In this document: positions 25,730 to 34,817 of the stretch, piece by piece
Numbering within the stretch: the stretch's first letter is position 1
Layout of the letters: each line of letters opens with the position of its first letter
From: Bryobacteraceae bacterium
GTDB lineage: Bacteria; Acidobacteriota; Terriglobia; Bryobacterales; Bryobacteraceae
Assembly: GCA_029975915.1 (NCBI GenBank)
Contig: JARKOC010000250.1
Location: 115,969-179,968 of the forward strand
Length of the DNA stretch: 64,000 nt
Direction of reading: 5' to 3'
Program-made: the position numbers and the translations under genes
Notes under the pieces: generated by a model
The model's input: the letters and a program-made list of their open reading frames with translations, nothing else
What the model was told of the DNA's origin: nothing
Databases searched by the model: none

Positions 25730-28081
25730 ATGGCGCTTCTGCTCCGCTTACTCCGTAATCTGCCCTTGCTGCTGCTCTCACCCTTCCTTTGGACCGCCGC
25801 AGCCGTCATGATTACTCTTACCGATCTTGCTTTCCGCATCCTCGGACCCCGTTGTCCGCCCGCGGACACGATGCCGGATACCTCGGCCGCGAGTGTCGTC
25901 ATCCCCAACTGGAACGGGCGCGACCTACTGGAAAAATACCTCCCTCCTCTCGTCGAGGCGATGTCAGGCAATGCCAGGAACGAGATCATCGTCGTCGACA
26001 ACGGATCCACCGACGGCAGCGCGGAGTTTGTCCGCTCCACTTTTCCACAAGTTCGTTTGGTGGCTCTGCCCAAGAATCTCGGCTTCGGCGGCGGCTCGAA
26101 CGCCGGCTTCGAGGCCGCGCGGAACGACATCGTCGTCCTGCTGAACAGCGACATGCGGGTGGACGCCGGTTTTCTACAGCCACTTCTCGATGGCTTCACA
26201 GACGCCTCGGTCTTCGCCGTATCGTCCCAGATCTTCTTTAGCGACCCGGACCGCAAGCGCGAGGAGACCGGTCTCACTCAGGGGTGGTGGGCCGACGGGT
26301 TCCTCCGGCTCCGCCATGTGGCCGATGACGCCGTTAACGAACCGTTTCCTTGCTTCTATCCTGGCGGCGGATCGTCAGCGATTGACAGGAGGAAGTTTCT
26401 GGAGTTGGGAGGCTTCGACCATCTCCTGCGGCCTTTCTATCTCGAAGACACCGATATCGGCTACATGGCCTGGAAACGCGGCTGGAAAGTTTACTACCAG
26501 CCAGCCAGCAAGGTTTGGCATGAACACCGCGGAACCATTGGCAGGAAGTTCTCTCAGTCCTACATCGACGGGGTGCTCTATAAGAACCTGATCCTGTTCT
26601 GTTGGAAGAACATCCACTCCTACCCAGCCATCCTGAGCCACTTGGTGAACTCCTGGATCGGAGCGGTGTTGAGCGTGCTGGCCGGCCATTCCATGGAACG
26701 CGCAACCCTCGGCGGCCAGTGGCGCGCACTGCTCCAGGCGCCCGAGGCCCTGCGCTCACGCTGGCGGGCTCATTCGCTCGCCGTTACCAACGACGACGAA
26801 GCGTTCCGCCGATCGATGGGGGCTTATCACAGGGATCGGTTCCATGATATGGAAGCCGACCCGCAACCCCTGAACGTGCTGTTCGTTTCGCCCTACCCGA
26901 TTTGTCCTCCCTCACACGGCGGCGCCGTCTTCATGAACCAGACGGTGCGTCATCTCGGATCGCTCGTCGATCTCCACCTCATTGTTCTGGTGGATTCCCC
27001 TAACGAAATCCCTGCCCACGACGAACTCGCCTCCTTAACTCGCTCGATGGAGTTCCTCGTCCGGCTGGAGGGACTTCCAGCCTCCATCGGCTCAATCCAG
27101 CCCTTCGCTGTCCGTGAGTTCGCGAACAAGGACCTGGAATGGCTCATCCATCGCCAGATTTACCTGCACCGCATCCACGCGGTTCAGCTGGAATACACCA
27201 ACATGGGTCAATATGCAGGCCCTTGCCACCGCCTGGCGTGGTTTCTGTTCGAGCACGACATCTACTTCCAATCCATCGGACGGGCTCTCGGTTCGATGAA
27301 ACTCCTGGCTCGCTTCAAGGCATCGTTCGAGTACCTGCGCGCTCTCCGGTATGAACTGCGCCTGCTGCCCACACTGGACCGCATCCAAACCTGCACCGCC
27401 GAAAACCGCGACTACCTGCTTTCCTTCCTTCCTGAGCTGAAGGACCGCATTGATCCCGATCTTCGCGCCGGAATCGACGTCGCGTCGTACAGCTTCACCC
27501 TGGACAACCGGCAGCCCAGGACCATGCTGTTCCTTGGCAGTTTCCGCCACGAGCCGAATCGCGTGGCGCTCAACTGGTTTCTGAAGCACGTGATGCCCCG
27601 GGTGATGGAACGGGCTCCGGACGCCCGTCTTATCGTTATCGGTTCCGATCCGCCGCCTGCCCACACTCTGCCTGATTTCGGCGGCGCGGTCGAGATACTG
27701 GGCTTTGTCGACGATGTCAGGCAGCCGTTAAGGGATTACGCCGTTTTTGTCTGCCCTATCCTCAGCGGTTCAGGCGTCCGGGTCAAGCTCCTGGAAGCAT
27801 TCGCTTCGGGGATCCCAGCCGTCTCGACGCAGATCGGCGCGGAGGGCCTTGTTCAAGCTGGAGATCCGATTTGCGCGGTCGCCAACGATCCCGGCCAGTT
27901 CGCAGAGAGCATTGTTGGGCTGTTCAACGACCAAACCGCCGCCTCTCAAATGGCGCTAAGGGCGCGCGCGTACGTAGAGAACGCCCGGGATATGCGGCGG
28001 ATGACGGCCCGTCTCGAAGCCGCCTACCGCGCGGAGTTCAACGCGAAGCAGCGGAACCGCGCCCCGTTGAATCCGCGATAG
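25730..28081 (+). CDS. Fused GT2-GT4 glycosyltransferase with N-terminal membrane anchor
   Basis: A 783-residue two-enzyme protein. Residues 1-40 are hydrophobic (LLLRLLRNLPLLLLSPFLW), probably a membrane anchor. Residues about 55-300 form a GT-A domain: ASVVIPNWNG, IIVVDNGSTDGSAE, GFGGGSNAGFE and the DxD-like NSDMRVDAG, then FYLEDTDIGYMAWKRG. Residues about 380-770 are a GT4 domain: LNVLFVSPYPICPPSHGGA, FLGSFRHEPNRVALNWF and GSGVRVKLLEAFASGIPAVS. Both halves look intact, so two linkages could be made by one chain. It starts 3 bp after the methyltransferase stop. One GTTCGTTTGG copy lies inside. Confidence 0.86.
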   Translation: MALLLRLLRNLPLLLLSPFLWTAAAVMITLTDLAFRILGPRCPPADTMPDTSAASVVIPNWNGRDLLEKYLPPLVEAMSGNARNEIIVVDNGSTDGSAEFVRSTFPQVRLVALPKNLGFGGGSNAGFEAARNDIVVLLNSDMRVDAGFLQPLLDGFTDASVFAVSSQIFFSDPDRKREETGLTQGWWADGFLRLRHVADDAVNEPFPCFYPGGGSSAIDRRKFLELGGFDHLLRPFYLEDTDIGYMAWKRGWKVYYQPASKVWHEHRGTIGRKFSQSYIDGVLYKNLILFCWKNIHSYPAILSHLVNSWIGAVLSVLAGHSMERATLGGQWRALLQAPEALRSRWRAHSLAVTNDDEAFRRSMGAYHRDRFHDMEADPQPLNVLFVSPYPICPPSHGGAVFMNQTVRHLGSLVDLHLIVLVDSPNEIPAHDELASLTRSMEFLVRLEGLPASIGSIQPFAVREFANKDLEWLIHRQIYLHRIHAVQLEYTNMGQYAGPCHRLAWFLFEHDIYFQSIGRALGSMKLLARFKASFEYLRALRYELRLLPTLDRIQTCTAENRDYLLSFLPELKDRIDPDLRAGIDVASYSFTLDNRQPRTMLFLGSFRHEPNRVALNWFLKHVMPRVMERAPDARLIVIGSDPPPAHTLPDFGGAVEILGFVDDVRQPLRDYAVFVCPILSGSGVRVKLLEAFASGIPAVSTQIGAEGLVQAGDPICAVANDPGQFAESIVGLFNDQTAASQMALRARAYVENARDMRRMTARLEAAYRAEFNAKQRNRAPLNPR
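26051..26060 (+). repeat. GTTCGTTTGG motif, copy 4
   Basis: Exact 10-mer in the GT2 half of the fused glycosyltransferase, sense strand, read as VRLV. Confidence 0.7.
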
Positions 28082-28577
28082 CTTTCACGATCTTCTGGGC
28101 CGCCGCGTCCAGATCCTGTGGAGAACTGGATTTCGGCCTGACGTAAGCCGACCAGAGGATGACGCTCGTCTTTCGATCCACCAGGAAGATGGTTCCCTTG
28201 CCCCTGGAGAGTCCACCAGGCCGGGCTTGGCCGGCCTCCACAACGTTTAACCGGGAGTTCGGCTTTCTGTCCTTGTCTTGCTTCTCATCTTCCTCGGACT
28301 TCGCGGTCTTCGGAAGCGGATATAGTTCTTCCATTCTTTGTTGAAAGCCCATTCCCACTGTGTCGGTGAAGACGGCGTCGGCGAGTTTTGGATCGGCGAC
28401 CACACTCAGGACGCCGCGCTTGACCAGATGATTGGCGACGAACTGTTCCAGGCCGTTCGGCATGGGGAGGAGGTACACATTTCTGACACCCGGCAGATCG
28501 GCGCCGGCCGGAATCTGGGCCTCGGGAGTCTGCCCGGCGGCCAGGCTCAAAGCGACAAAGAATAGAGTGGCTCTCAC
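28038..28577 (-). CDS. Secreted hypothetical protein
   Basis: A 179-residue protein with a short signal peptide (MRATLFFVALSLAAGQ). The mature part has VRNVYLLPMPNGLEQFVANH and LADAVFTDT, then an acidic-basic linker (KSEEDEKQDKDRK) and GTIFLVDRKTSVILWSAY. The pattern, a secreted value-reporting protein with a 'JILWS' like strand followed by a C-terminal helix, recalls lipoproteins of the DUF4136/CsgG-adjacent type, but I do not recognise the family. Its 3' end overlaps the fused glycosyltransferase by 44 bp. Being on the opposite strand inside the glycan cluster, it splits that cluster into two transcription units. Confidence 0.55.
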   Translation of the reverse strand: MRATLFFVALSLAAGQTPEAQIPAGADLPGVRNVYLLPMPNGLEQFVANHLVKRGVLSVVADPKLADAVFTDTVGMGFQQRMEELYPLPKTAKSEEDEKQDKDRKPNSRLNVVEAGQARPGGLSRGKGTIFLVDRKTSVILWSAYVRPKSSSPQDLDAAAQKIVKAIADSTGRGSAASR

Positions 28578-28621
28578 ACCGCCATCATATCGCGCCGCTA
28601 CAATGGGAACTTCGGCGCGCC

Positions 28622-29305
28622 GTGTACAAAGAGCAGAAGATCACCGTCGTCATCCCTTGTCTGAACGAGGAGCAGGGCATCGAGTTGGTCCTGAAGAGGA
28701 TGCCCAGCTTCGTGGATGAAGTGATTGTGGTCGACAATGGCTCCACCGACCGGACCTCGGATGTGGCGACGGCGTTGGGCGCCACAGTCATTCGAGAAGA
28801 TGTGCGCGGCTACGGCCGCAGCTATAAAAAGGGCTTTTCGATCGCCCGCGGCGACATTATCGTCACGCTGGACGGCGACCACAGCTATCCGCCCGATGCC
28901 ATCAGCTACCTGCTTGAGGCATTCTTCCACCTCGAAGCGGATTTCCTGAACGCCTCGCGTTTCCCAGTTCGCGACCGCAACGCGATGAGCTTCAAGCACA
29001 AGTTTGGCAACCTGGTCCTGTCGCTGGCGATGTCCCTGCTGTTTTTCCGCTGGGTGTCGGATTCTCAGAGCGGGATGTGGGTCTTCCGGCGGTCGATACT
29101 GGAAGGGATGATCCTGGAATCGGACGGGATGGCGTTCAGCGAGGAGATCAAGATCGAAGCCCTTCTGCGCCCGAACACGCGTTTCGAGGAGATCTCGATC
29201 ATGTACTCATCTAGGCTGGGCGAGATCAAGCTGAACCCTTGGCGCGACGGCTTCACCAACCTCTTTTTTCTGATGAAAAAACGTTTTGCCAGGAAGCGCG
29301 GTTAG
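28622..29305 (+). CDS. GT2 glycosyltransferase, DPM1-like
   Basis: A 227-residue GT-A enzyme similar to dolichyl/polyprenyl-phosphate sugar synthases. Motifs are ITVVIPCLNEEQGIELVL, VIVVDNGSTDRTSDVA, GYGRSYKKGFSIARGDI and VTLDGDHSYPP (DxD equivalent). The hydrophobic stretch LVLSLAMSLLFF near residue 130 is internal to the family. There is no C-terminal membrane domain. The GTG start at 28622 is used because no ATG lies upstream in frame within a plausible range. A polyprenyl-phosphate donor product could feed a GT-C enzyme such as that at 13201; this is inference. Confidence 0.85.
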   Translation: MYKEQKITVVIPCLNEEQGIELVLKRMPSFVDEVIVVDNGSTDRTSDVATALGATVIREDVRGYGRSYKKGFSIARGDIIVTLDGDHSYPPDAISYLLEAFFHLEADFLNASRFPVRDRNAMSFKHKFGNLVLSLAMSLLFFRWVSDSQSGMWVFRRSILEGMILESDGMAFSEEIKIEALLRPNTRFEEISIMYSSRLGEIKLNPWRDGFTNLFFLMKKRFARKRG

Positions 29306-29384
29306 TGGTAATCTACAAAGTGCCCGCCTGTGTTTCCCGCTCGTTTTCCTCGGAGCGGAATTCCCTCTTCCCTGGCAAGACTTG

Positions 29385-30374
29385 ATGCTTGATGTTTCGG
29401 TGGTCATTCCGAACTTCAACCGCGCCGGCCTGCTGAAGCGCGCTCTTGAGAGCGTCGCCGCCCAAAGTGAGACGGTGGTGGAGGCGGTGGTGGTGGATAA
29501 CGGTTCCACTGATGGATCGGCAGAGTGCGCGGAAGGCTCGGGCGCTCAGGTCATCCGTTTTGAGGCCAATCTGGGATTTGCCAGGGCGGTCAACGAGGCA
29601 GCGAGACGATGCAAGGCACGCTACATCATGGTGCTGAACAACGACGCCATCCTGGCGCCGGATTGCCTTGCCCGCCTTTGCGCGGCCGCCGACGGGGCCG
29701 GGGCCGCCTTCGCGGCGCCCCTGGTTGTCAGCGAGTCAAATCCAGATACGCTGGATGCCACCTGGGACCTGCTGTCGATGAGCGGCTGCGCCTTCCGCGC
29801 CGGACACGGCGCTCTCCTGGCCGAACCGTTCTTGTCACCGCGGCCCATCCGCTTTGCTCCATTCACCGCTCTGCTGGTGCGCAGATCCGTCTTCCTCGCG
29901 CTGAACGGGCTGAACGAGGATCTTGGCACCTACATGGAAGACGTCGAATTCGGTTTGCGTTGCTCGATCGCCGGGCATGTGGGCGTCTACGAACCTGCGG
30001 CGCGGGCGGCTCATCAGGGGAGCGCGACCGATGGCAGGTGGAGCGGCCGCATGGTTCGTCTGATCTCCCGCAATCAATTGCTGCTCGTCGCCATGCATTG
30101 GCCCGAGCCAATGGGGTTAAGGCTTGCCTGGACAGTGGCTGTAGGACAGGCGCTTTGGGGGCTATCCGCCTTGCGGCACGGCCGTACCATCGAATGGCTG
30201 AAAGGGAAACACGACGCGATGGCGTTGTACGGCCAACTCCGGGCGCTGCCGCGGTTGGCTTCTCCGGATGTATTCGGCTCGTTGCTGCGCGACTCGGAGT
30301 CCGAATTACGCTCGCTGGCTCATGGAGCGTATTGGCGCCTGTACAGCCTGCTCACCCGGCCAGGAGGCGCCTGA
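29385..30374 (+). CDS. GT2 glycosyltransferase (rhamnosyltransferase-like)
   Basis: A 329-residue GT-A enzyme with DVSVVIPNFNRAGLLKRAL, VVDNGSTDGSAE, LGFARAVNEA, MVLNNDAILAPD (NDA as the DxD) and EDVEFGLRCSIAG. The ATG at 29385 begins directly at the first beta-strand; upstream residues in the same frame are unlikely to be protein. The C-terminal half includes a hydrophobic segment around AWTVAVGQALWG. Stop and the next start are separated by one base, with AGGAGG at 30362-30367 inside the end of this gene serving as the next ribosome site. Confidence 0.85.
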   Translation: MLDVSVVIPNFNRAGLLKRALESVAAQSETVVEAVVVDNGSTDGSAECAEGSGAQVIRFEANLGFARAVNEAARRCKARYIMVLNNDAILAPDCLARLCAAADGAGAAFAAPLVVSESNPDTLDATWDLLSMSGCAFRAGHGALLAEPFLSPRPIRFAPFTALLVRRSVFLALNGLNEDLGTYMEDVEFGLRCSIAGHVGVYEPAARAAHQGSATDGRWSGRMVRLISRNQLLLVAMHWPEPMGLRLAWTVAVGQALWGLSALRHGRTIEWLKGKHDAMALYGQLRALPRLASPDVFGSLLRDSESELRSLAHGAYWRLYSLLTRPGGA

Positions 30375-30375
30375 G

Positions 30376-31389
30376 GTGAAACGCGGCGCAGTCATCGTCA
30401 CCTGGAACTCCGGCTCTCATATTGGCGCGTGTCTGGACGCACTCGCACGGCACGAACCCGGCATGCCGGTTGTCGTGGTGGACAATGCATCCTCCGACAA
30501 CACGCTGGCGGAAACTCGGGCGAGGATCTTCCCTGTTGTCGCCGCGAATCGGGAGAACCGCGGTTTCGCCGCCGCTGTCAACCAGGGCGTGAAGGCGCTG
30601 CCGGATTGCGAACTGATGCTGGTTCTCAACCCGGATGCGGTGCTTCAGACGGACACCAGCGCCATGGCCGCCGAGTTTGATGATGCGCGGGTAGGCGCTT
30701 GTGGCGGCCGCTTGCTCGGCGCGTCCGGGACGCCGCAGACCGGCTTCGAACTGCGCCGGTTCCCGTCGGCAGCCACGCTGATCTTCGAGTCGCTTGGTCT
30801 GAACCGGCTGTGGCCGTCCAATCCAGTGAACCGGCGGTACCGATGCCTCGATCTGGGAGCAAACGAGCCGTGTGATGCACAGCAGCCGGCAGGCGCGTTT
30901 TTGATGATCCGCCGTGAGGCCTGGTGCGCGGTGGGCGGGTTCGACGAAGGATATTATCCGGTCTGGTTTGAGGATGTCGATTTTCTGAAACGGCTGGCTG
31001 CGAGCGGCTGGCTGATCCGGTTCGCTCCCGGTTCAGCAGCCGCGCACGCCGGCGGGCACTCGGTTTCGCTGATGGCGATACGTGCCAGCGCCGCCGCATG
31101 GTATGGTAGCCTGCTGAGATATGCAATCCGGCATTGCTCGTTTGCCGGACGTGCGGCGGTTTGTCTTGCCGTGTTGGCCGCTGCGGCGCCAAGGGCATTG
31201 CTTGGCGCGGCGCGGGAACACTCTGTTTGCCCCTTTCTGGTTTGTGGTAGAGTGATGCGGCTTGCGTTGGCGGCACTTGTGTCGCGGCGGACAGGCAACC
31301 AGGAAGGGACTGAACTGAAGCCGGCCCTGCCACCGGTCGCTCATGGGTATGCGAAGCTGGTTAATTCCGGGGATAGGTCACCTCATTGA
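30376..31389 (+). CDS. GT2 glycosyltransferase
   Basis: A 337-residue GT-A enzyme. Motifs: GAVIVTWNSGSHIGACLDAL, VVVDNASSDNTLAE, NRGFAAAVNQG, LVLNPDAVL and YPVWFEDVDFLKRLAASG. GTG at 30376 is the start, with AGGAGG eight bases upstream. The C-terminal third has two hydrophobic stretches (VCLAVLAAAAPRALLGAA, CGRVMRLALAALV), suggesting membrane association. It overlaps the following GT2 by one base. Paralogous to its neighbours, hence likely adding successive residues to one repeat unit. Confidence 0.85.
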   Translation: MKRGAVIVTWNSGSHIGACLDALARHEPGMPVVVVDNASSDNTLAETRARIFPVVAANRENRGFAAAVNQGVKALPDCELMLVLNPDAVLQTDTSAMAAEFDDARVGACGGRLLGASGTPQTGFELRRFPSAATLIFESLGLNRLWPSNPVNRRYRCLDLGANEPCDAQQPAGAFLMIRREAWCAVGGFDEGYYPVWFEDVDFLKRLAASGWLIRFAPGSAAAHAGGHSVSLMAIRASAAAWYGSLLRYAIRHCSFAGRAAVCLAVLAAAAPRALLGAAREHSVCPFLVCGRVMRLALAALVSRRTGNQEGTELKPALPPVAHGYAKLVNSGDRSPH

Positions 31390-32450
31390 TGGCAAATCAT
31401 GAGTTCGTCTCGGTCACTATCGTGACCTACAACAGCGGCAGGTACATCAAGCGGTGCCTCCACTCAGTGCTGGCCCAGAAGGGCCCGGCCTTTGAGGTCA
31501 TCGTCGTTGACAACAATTCGACAGACGGCACGCGCGACATCCTGGAGCAGTTCGAGGATCGCATTACGATCGTATACAACGATCACAATGCTGGGTTCGC
31601 TGCGGCGCAGAACCAGGCGATCCGCCTATCGCGCGGCAGTTGGGTGCTCACGCTCAATCCCGACGTCCTGTTGATGCCGTATTTCATTCAGGCTCTTCTC
31701 GAGGCCGGCCGCTTGGATAACCGCATCGGAACCGTCTGCGGCAAGTTGCTCGTAATGAGTCCGGACTTCGATATTGAAGCCCGGCCGAGGGTGGATTCCA
31801 CGGGTATCTTCTTCACGCCGAATCTCCGGCACCTGGATCGCGGTTCGCGTCAGATCGACAACGGCCACTATCTCAAGAGGGAGTATGTGTTCGGCGCAAC
31901 GGCCGCGGCGGCTCTCTACCGGCGGGCGATGATTGACGACATCTCTGTGGACGGCGAGTTTTTCGACAGCGATTTCTTCGTCTACCGCGAGGATGCCGAT
32001 GTCGCCTGGCGCGCGCAACTGCTTGGCTGGCGCTGCCTCTATACGCCTTACGCCCGCGGACACCATGTCCGGGCGGTTTTGCCGGGCAACCGCCGCGCCT
32101 TGCCGCGCGAGATCAACATGCATTCGGTGAAGAACCGGTTCTTGATGCGCATCAAGAACATGACCGGCGACCTATATCGCCGTCACTGGTTCTCCATCGC
32201 GGCTCGGGACGCAGTGGTTGTCGGGTGCTGCCTCCTCTATGAGCACTATTCGCTCAAAGCCTTCTGGAAGGTGCTCAGCTCCTGGGGCAGTGTGTGGCGC
32301 AAGCGCAGGGAGATTATGGCCCGGAAGCGCGTTTCGGACGAGTATATGGCCGAGTGGTTCCGTTTCGAACCGGTAAGCCGTCCTGCGCCACGGCGTAAGG
32401 ACTCGGCCGTGATCGAAGCCCAGTCCAAGGCGCAGACCGCCGAAACCTAG
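31389..32450 (+). CDS. GT2 glycosyltransferase
   Basis: A 353-residue GT-A enzyme: VSVTIVTYNSGRYIKRCLHS, VIVVDNNSTDGTRDILEQ, NAGFAAAQNQAIRLSRG, LTLNPDVLLMP and FVYREDADVAWRAQLLGWR. The ATG at 31389 overlaps the previous stop (TGATG arrangement). The C-terminus is basic and includes KRRREI-like charged helices after a hydrophobic stretch AVVVGCCLLYEH. A 134-bp gap follows before the DUF1972 gene. Confidence 0.85.
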   Translation: MANHEFVSVTIVTYNSGRYIKRCLHSVLAQKGPAFEVIVVDNNSTDGTRDILEQFEDRITIVYNDHNAGFAAAQNQAIRLSRGSWVLTLNPDVLLMPYFIQALLEAGRLDNRIGTVCGKLLVMSPDFDIEARPRVDSTGIFFTPNLRHLDRGSRQIDNGHYLKREYVFGATAAAALYRRAMIDDISVDGEFFDSDFFVYREDADVAWRAQLLGWRCLYTPYARGHHVRAVLPGNRRALPREINMHSVKNRFLMRIKNMTGDLYRRHWFSIAARDAVVVGCCLLYEHYSLKAFWKVLSSWGSVWRKRREIMARKRVSDEYMAEWFRFEPVSRPAPRRKDSAVIEAQSKAQTAET

Positions 32451-32584
32451 GCTGAGCCAGTCCGGTACGGCGGGCGATGTTCAGCCAGGCCTGCCGTGGA
32501 GGAACGGCGCGCGGAATCAACAGACTCGCAAGCAGCCAGTTTGTCGCGTCCCGCGAGCCCTGTCACACTGAAGGTTTCTGAGTC

Positions 32585-33682
32585 ATGAGAATCGCCCTGC
32601 TTGGTACTCGCGGCATTCCCGCCCGCTATGGCGGCTTTGAGACCTTCGCCGAAGAGTTGTCGGTTCGTTTGGTGGAGCGAGGCCACCAGGTAACGGTCTA
32701 CTGCCGCGCCAGGCACGATAGCGATACGTATCGTGGAGTTCGTTTGGTGTACCTCCCGCCGGTTCATCACAAGTACCTGGAGACGGTCGCGCACACATTC
32801 ACCTCGACGTTGCATCTCCTTCAGAACAGGCTGGATTTCGACGTAGCCCTGTACTGCAATGGAGCCAATGCCATCTTCACGGCTCTGCCTCGTCTGGCGG
32901 GCATTCCGGCCGCAATCAATGTGGACGGTTTAGAGCGCAAGCGGAAGAAATGGAATGCGGCGGCGCGGGCGTGGTACCTGATGTCTGAAGCGCTCTCAAC
33001 AATCTGCCCAGCGGCAATCGTCACCGACGCCGAGAACATCCGTGCTTACTACCATAAGCGTTACGGGGCCGAATCGACATTTATTCCCTACGGCGCTCCG
33101 ATGGGCCCCGTGGCGCCGGGCGAGACGCTGAGATCACTCGGACTGGAACCAGGCAAGTACTTTCTCTATGTGACAAGATTCGAACCCGAGAACAACCCAT
33201 TGATGGTCCGCCGCGCCTTTGAGCGTGCCGATCCCCCATTGAAACTGGCGCTTGTGGGGGACGCGCCCTATGCGGCGGACTACATCGAGCAGGTCCGCGA
33301 CACACGGCACGAGCGGGTGGTCTTGCCGGGCGCGATCTACGGCGAGGGATACCACGAGCTTCAGGCAAACTCATTTGCTTACATCCATGCCACCGAGGTC
33401 GGCGGCACTCATCCGGCGTTGATTGAGGCGATGGGCCGCGGCGCCCTGGTTCTCTATCTCCAAACAAGTGAGAACGAGGAGGTCGCGGGCGGCGCCGGTC
33501 TGCCATTCTCGGGCGAGGAGGATCTGGCCGGCTTGATCACCCGCGTGATGATGATGGACGAGAGCCGGCTCCAGGCGCTTCGCCAGGCGGCAATGGAAAG
33601 GGTCGCTGCACGATATAGCTGGGATGCGGTCACATCCGCTTACGAGGATCTGCTCGAAAGCCTCATCGGGCAGGCACAATAG
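32585..33682 (+). CDS. DUF1972-containing GT4 glycosyltransferase (rhamnosyltransferase type)
   Basis: A 365-residue GT-B enzyme. The N-terminal signature LGTRGIPARYGGFETFAEEL defines the DUF1972/rhamnosyltransferase N-terminal family. INVDGLERKRKKWN and FIPYGAP belong to the same family, and the GT4 half has YFLYVTRFEPENNPLMV and ATEVGGTHPALIEAMGRGA (E-x7-E-like). Such enzymes often start polysaccharide units by adding rhamnose, galactose or mannose. Two GTTCGTTTGG motifs lie 75 bp apart near the 5' end, both encoding VRLV. It ends the glycan cluster, 4 bp before alr. Confidence 0.88.
   Translation: MRIALLGTRGIPARYGGFETFAEELSVRLVERGHQVTVYCRARHDSDTYRGVRLVYLPPVHHKYLETVAHTFTSTLHLLQNRLDFDVALYCNGANAIFTALPRLAGIPAAINVDGLERKRKKWNAAARAWYLMSEALSTICPAAIVTDAENIRAYYHKRYGAESTFIPYGAPMGPVAPGETLRSLGLEPGKYFLYVTRFEPENNPLMVRRAFERADPPLKLALVGDAPYAADYIEQVRDTRHERVVLPGAIYGEGYHELQANSFAYIHATEVGGTHPALIEAMGRGALVLYLQTSENEEVAGGAGLPFSGEEDLAGLITRVMMMDESRLQALRQAAMERVAARYSWDAVTSAYEDLLESLIGQAQ
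32663..32672 (+). repeat. GTTCGTTTGG motif, copy 5
   Basis: Exact 10-mer in the DUF1972 glycosyltransferase gene, sense strand, read as VRLV. Confidence 0.7.
32738..32747 (+). repeat. GTTCGTTTGG motif, copy 6
   Basis: Exact 10-mer 75 bp after copy 5, same strand and frame (VRLV). Confidence 0.7.
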
Positions 33683-33686
33683 AAAG

Positions 33687-34817
33687 ATGGTTCCCATTAC
33701 CTACCGCTGCTGGGTGGAGGTCTCCCGCCGCCAGCTTGCGGAGAACTTCCATGCCATTCGAACCGCTGTCGGACCCGGCGTCGAAGTGATGCCCGTGGTC
33801 AAGGCCGACGCCTACAGGCACGGTGCGGTTGAAGTCGCCCGGGTCCTGGCGCACGAGGGCGCTCGATGGCTGGCCGTGTCGAACGTGGAAGAAGGCGTCA
33901 CGCTTCGCCAGGGCGGCGTCACCACTCAAATCCTCGTGATGGGCGACTTCCTTCCGTTCGAGCGCCCTGGGTTGATCGACTACGATCTCACTCCAGCCAT
34001 CCATTCACTCGCTCAATTGGCCGATTATGACCGCATGGCGCGCGCCGTGGGCCGGGTGCTGCCATTTCATCTCAAGATCGACACCGGGATGGGCCGATTG
34101 GGCCTGCTTCCTGACACGGCACGCGTCATCGAGACCATCCGCTCCTGCACGCACGCACGCTTTGACGGCCTCATGACCCACTTTGCTTCGGCAGCGAATT
34201 TCGAATCCCAGCAGACGCCTGACCAGATCTCCGCCTACGACAGACTGGCTGCTGCGCTTGAAGGGGCAGGGTTGCCGCCAAGATGGCGCCACCTCTCGTC
34301 GACGATCCCGGTCGCTTATGGCCATCGAGAAGCTTGGGGCAACATGGTCAGGCCAGGACATGCCATCTACGGCTATGTCAGTCCGGCGCGCGGAACCGCG
34401 CCGGCTCCGGCTCTGGCCGTGCGGCCCGCATTGAACTGGAAAGCGCGAATCCTCGAAGTCAAGGACTTGCCGGAAGGGGCATTGGTGGGCTATGGCGGGA
34501 TGTTCCGCTGCGAACGGCCGTCGAAGATCGCGGTGTTGGCGGTGGGTTATGCAGACGGCATGAACCATCGGCTGTCGGCGAAGGGCAAAGTCATCGCGGC
34601 AGGCAAGCTCGCGCCGATTGCCGGCGCGATATCGATGGACCTGACATCGATCGACGTCACCGATTGCCCGCCGCTGGCTCCCGGCGATGCAGTCACTCTT
34701 CTTGGGCACGAGGGGAATGTTTCCTTGAATGCACAACAGATCGCACGCATGGCCGGAACCATCAGCTATGGCGTGCTGTGCGGGATCGGCCAGAGAGTGA
34801 AGCGCGTCTATTTCTGA
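33687..34817 (+). CDS. alr: Alanine racemase
   Basis: PLP enzyme making D-alanine for peptidoglycan, 376 residues. The PLP-lysine motif reads VVKADAYRHGAVEVA, where the residue after the Tyr is Arg instead of the usual Gly. Other motifs: KIDTGMGRLG, HLSSTIP, MVRPGHAIYGYVSP, YGGMF (second catalytic Tyr) with VLAVGYADGM, and ISMDLTSIDVTD. The ATG at 33687 follows the glycosyltransferase stop closely, with AGAAAG before it. It is on the strand of the glycan cluster and convergent with the DUF389 gene, overlapping it by 10 bp. Confidence 0.93.
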   Translation: MVPITYRCWVEVSRRQLAENFHAIRTAVGPGVEVMPVVKADAYRHGAVEVARVLAHEGARWLAVSNVEEGVTLRQGGVTTQILVMGDFLPFERPGLIDYDLTPAIHSLAQLADYDRMARAVGRVLPFHLKIDTGMGRLGLLPDTARVIETIRSCTHARFDGLMTHFASAANFESQQTPDQISAYDRLAAALEGAGLPPRWRHLSSTIPVAYGHREAWGNMVRPGHAIYGYVSPARGTAPAPALAVRPALNWKARILEVKDLPEGALVGYGGMFRCERPSKIAVLAVGYADGMNHRLSAKGKVIAAGKLAPIAGAISMDLTSIDVTDCPPLAPGDAVTLLGHEGNVSLNAQQIARMAGTISYGVLCGIGQRVKRVYF

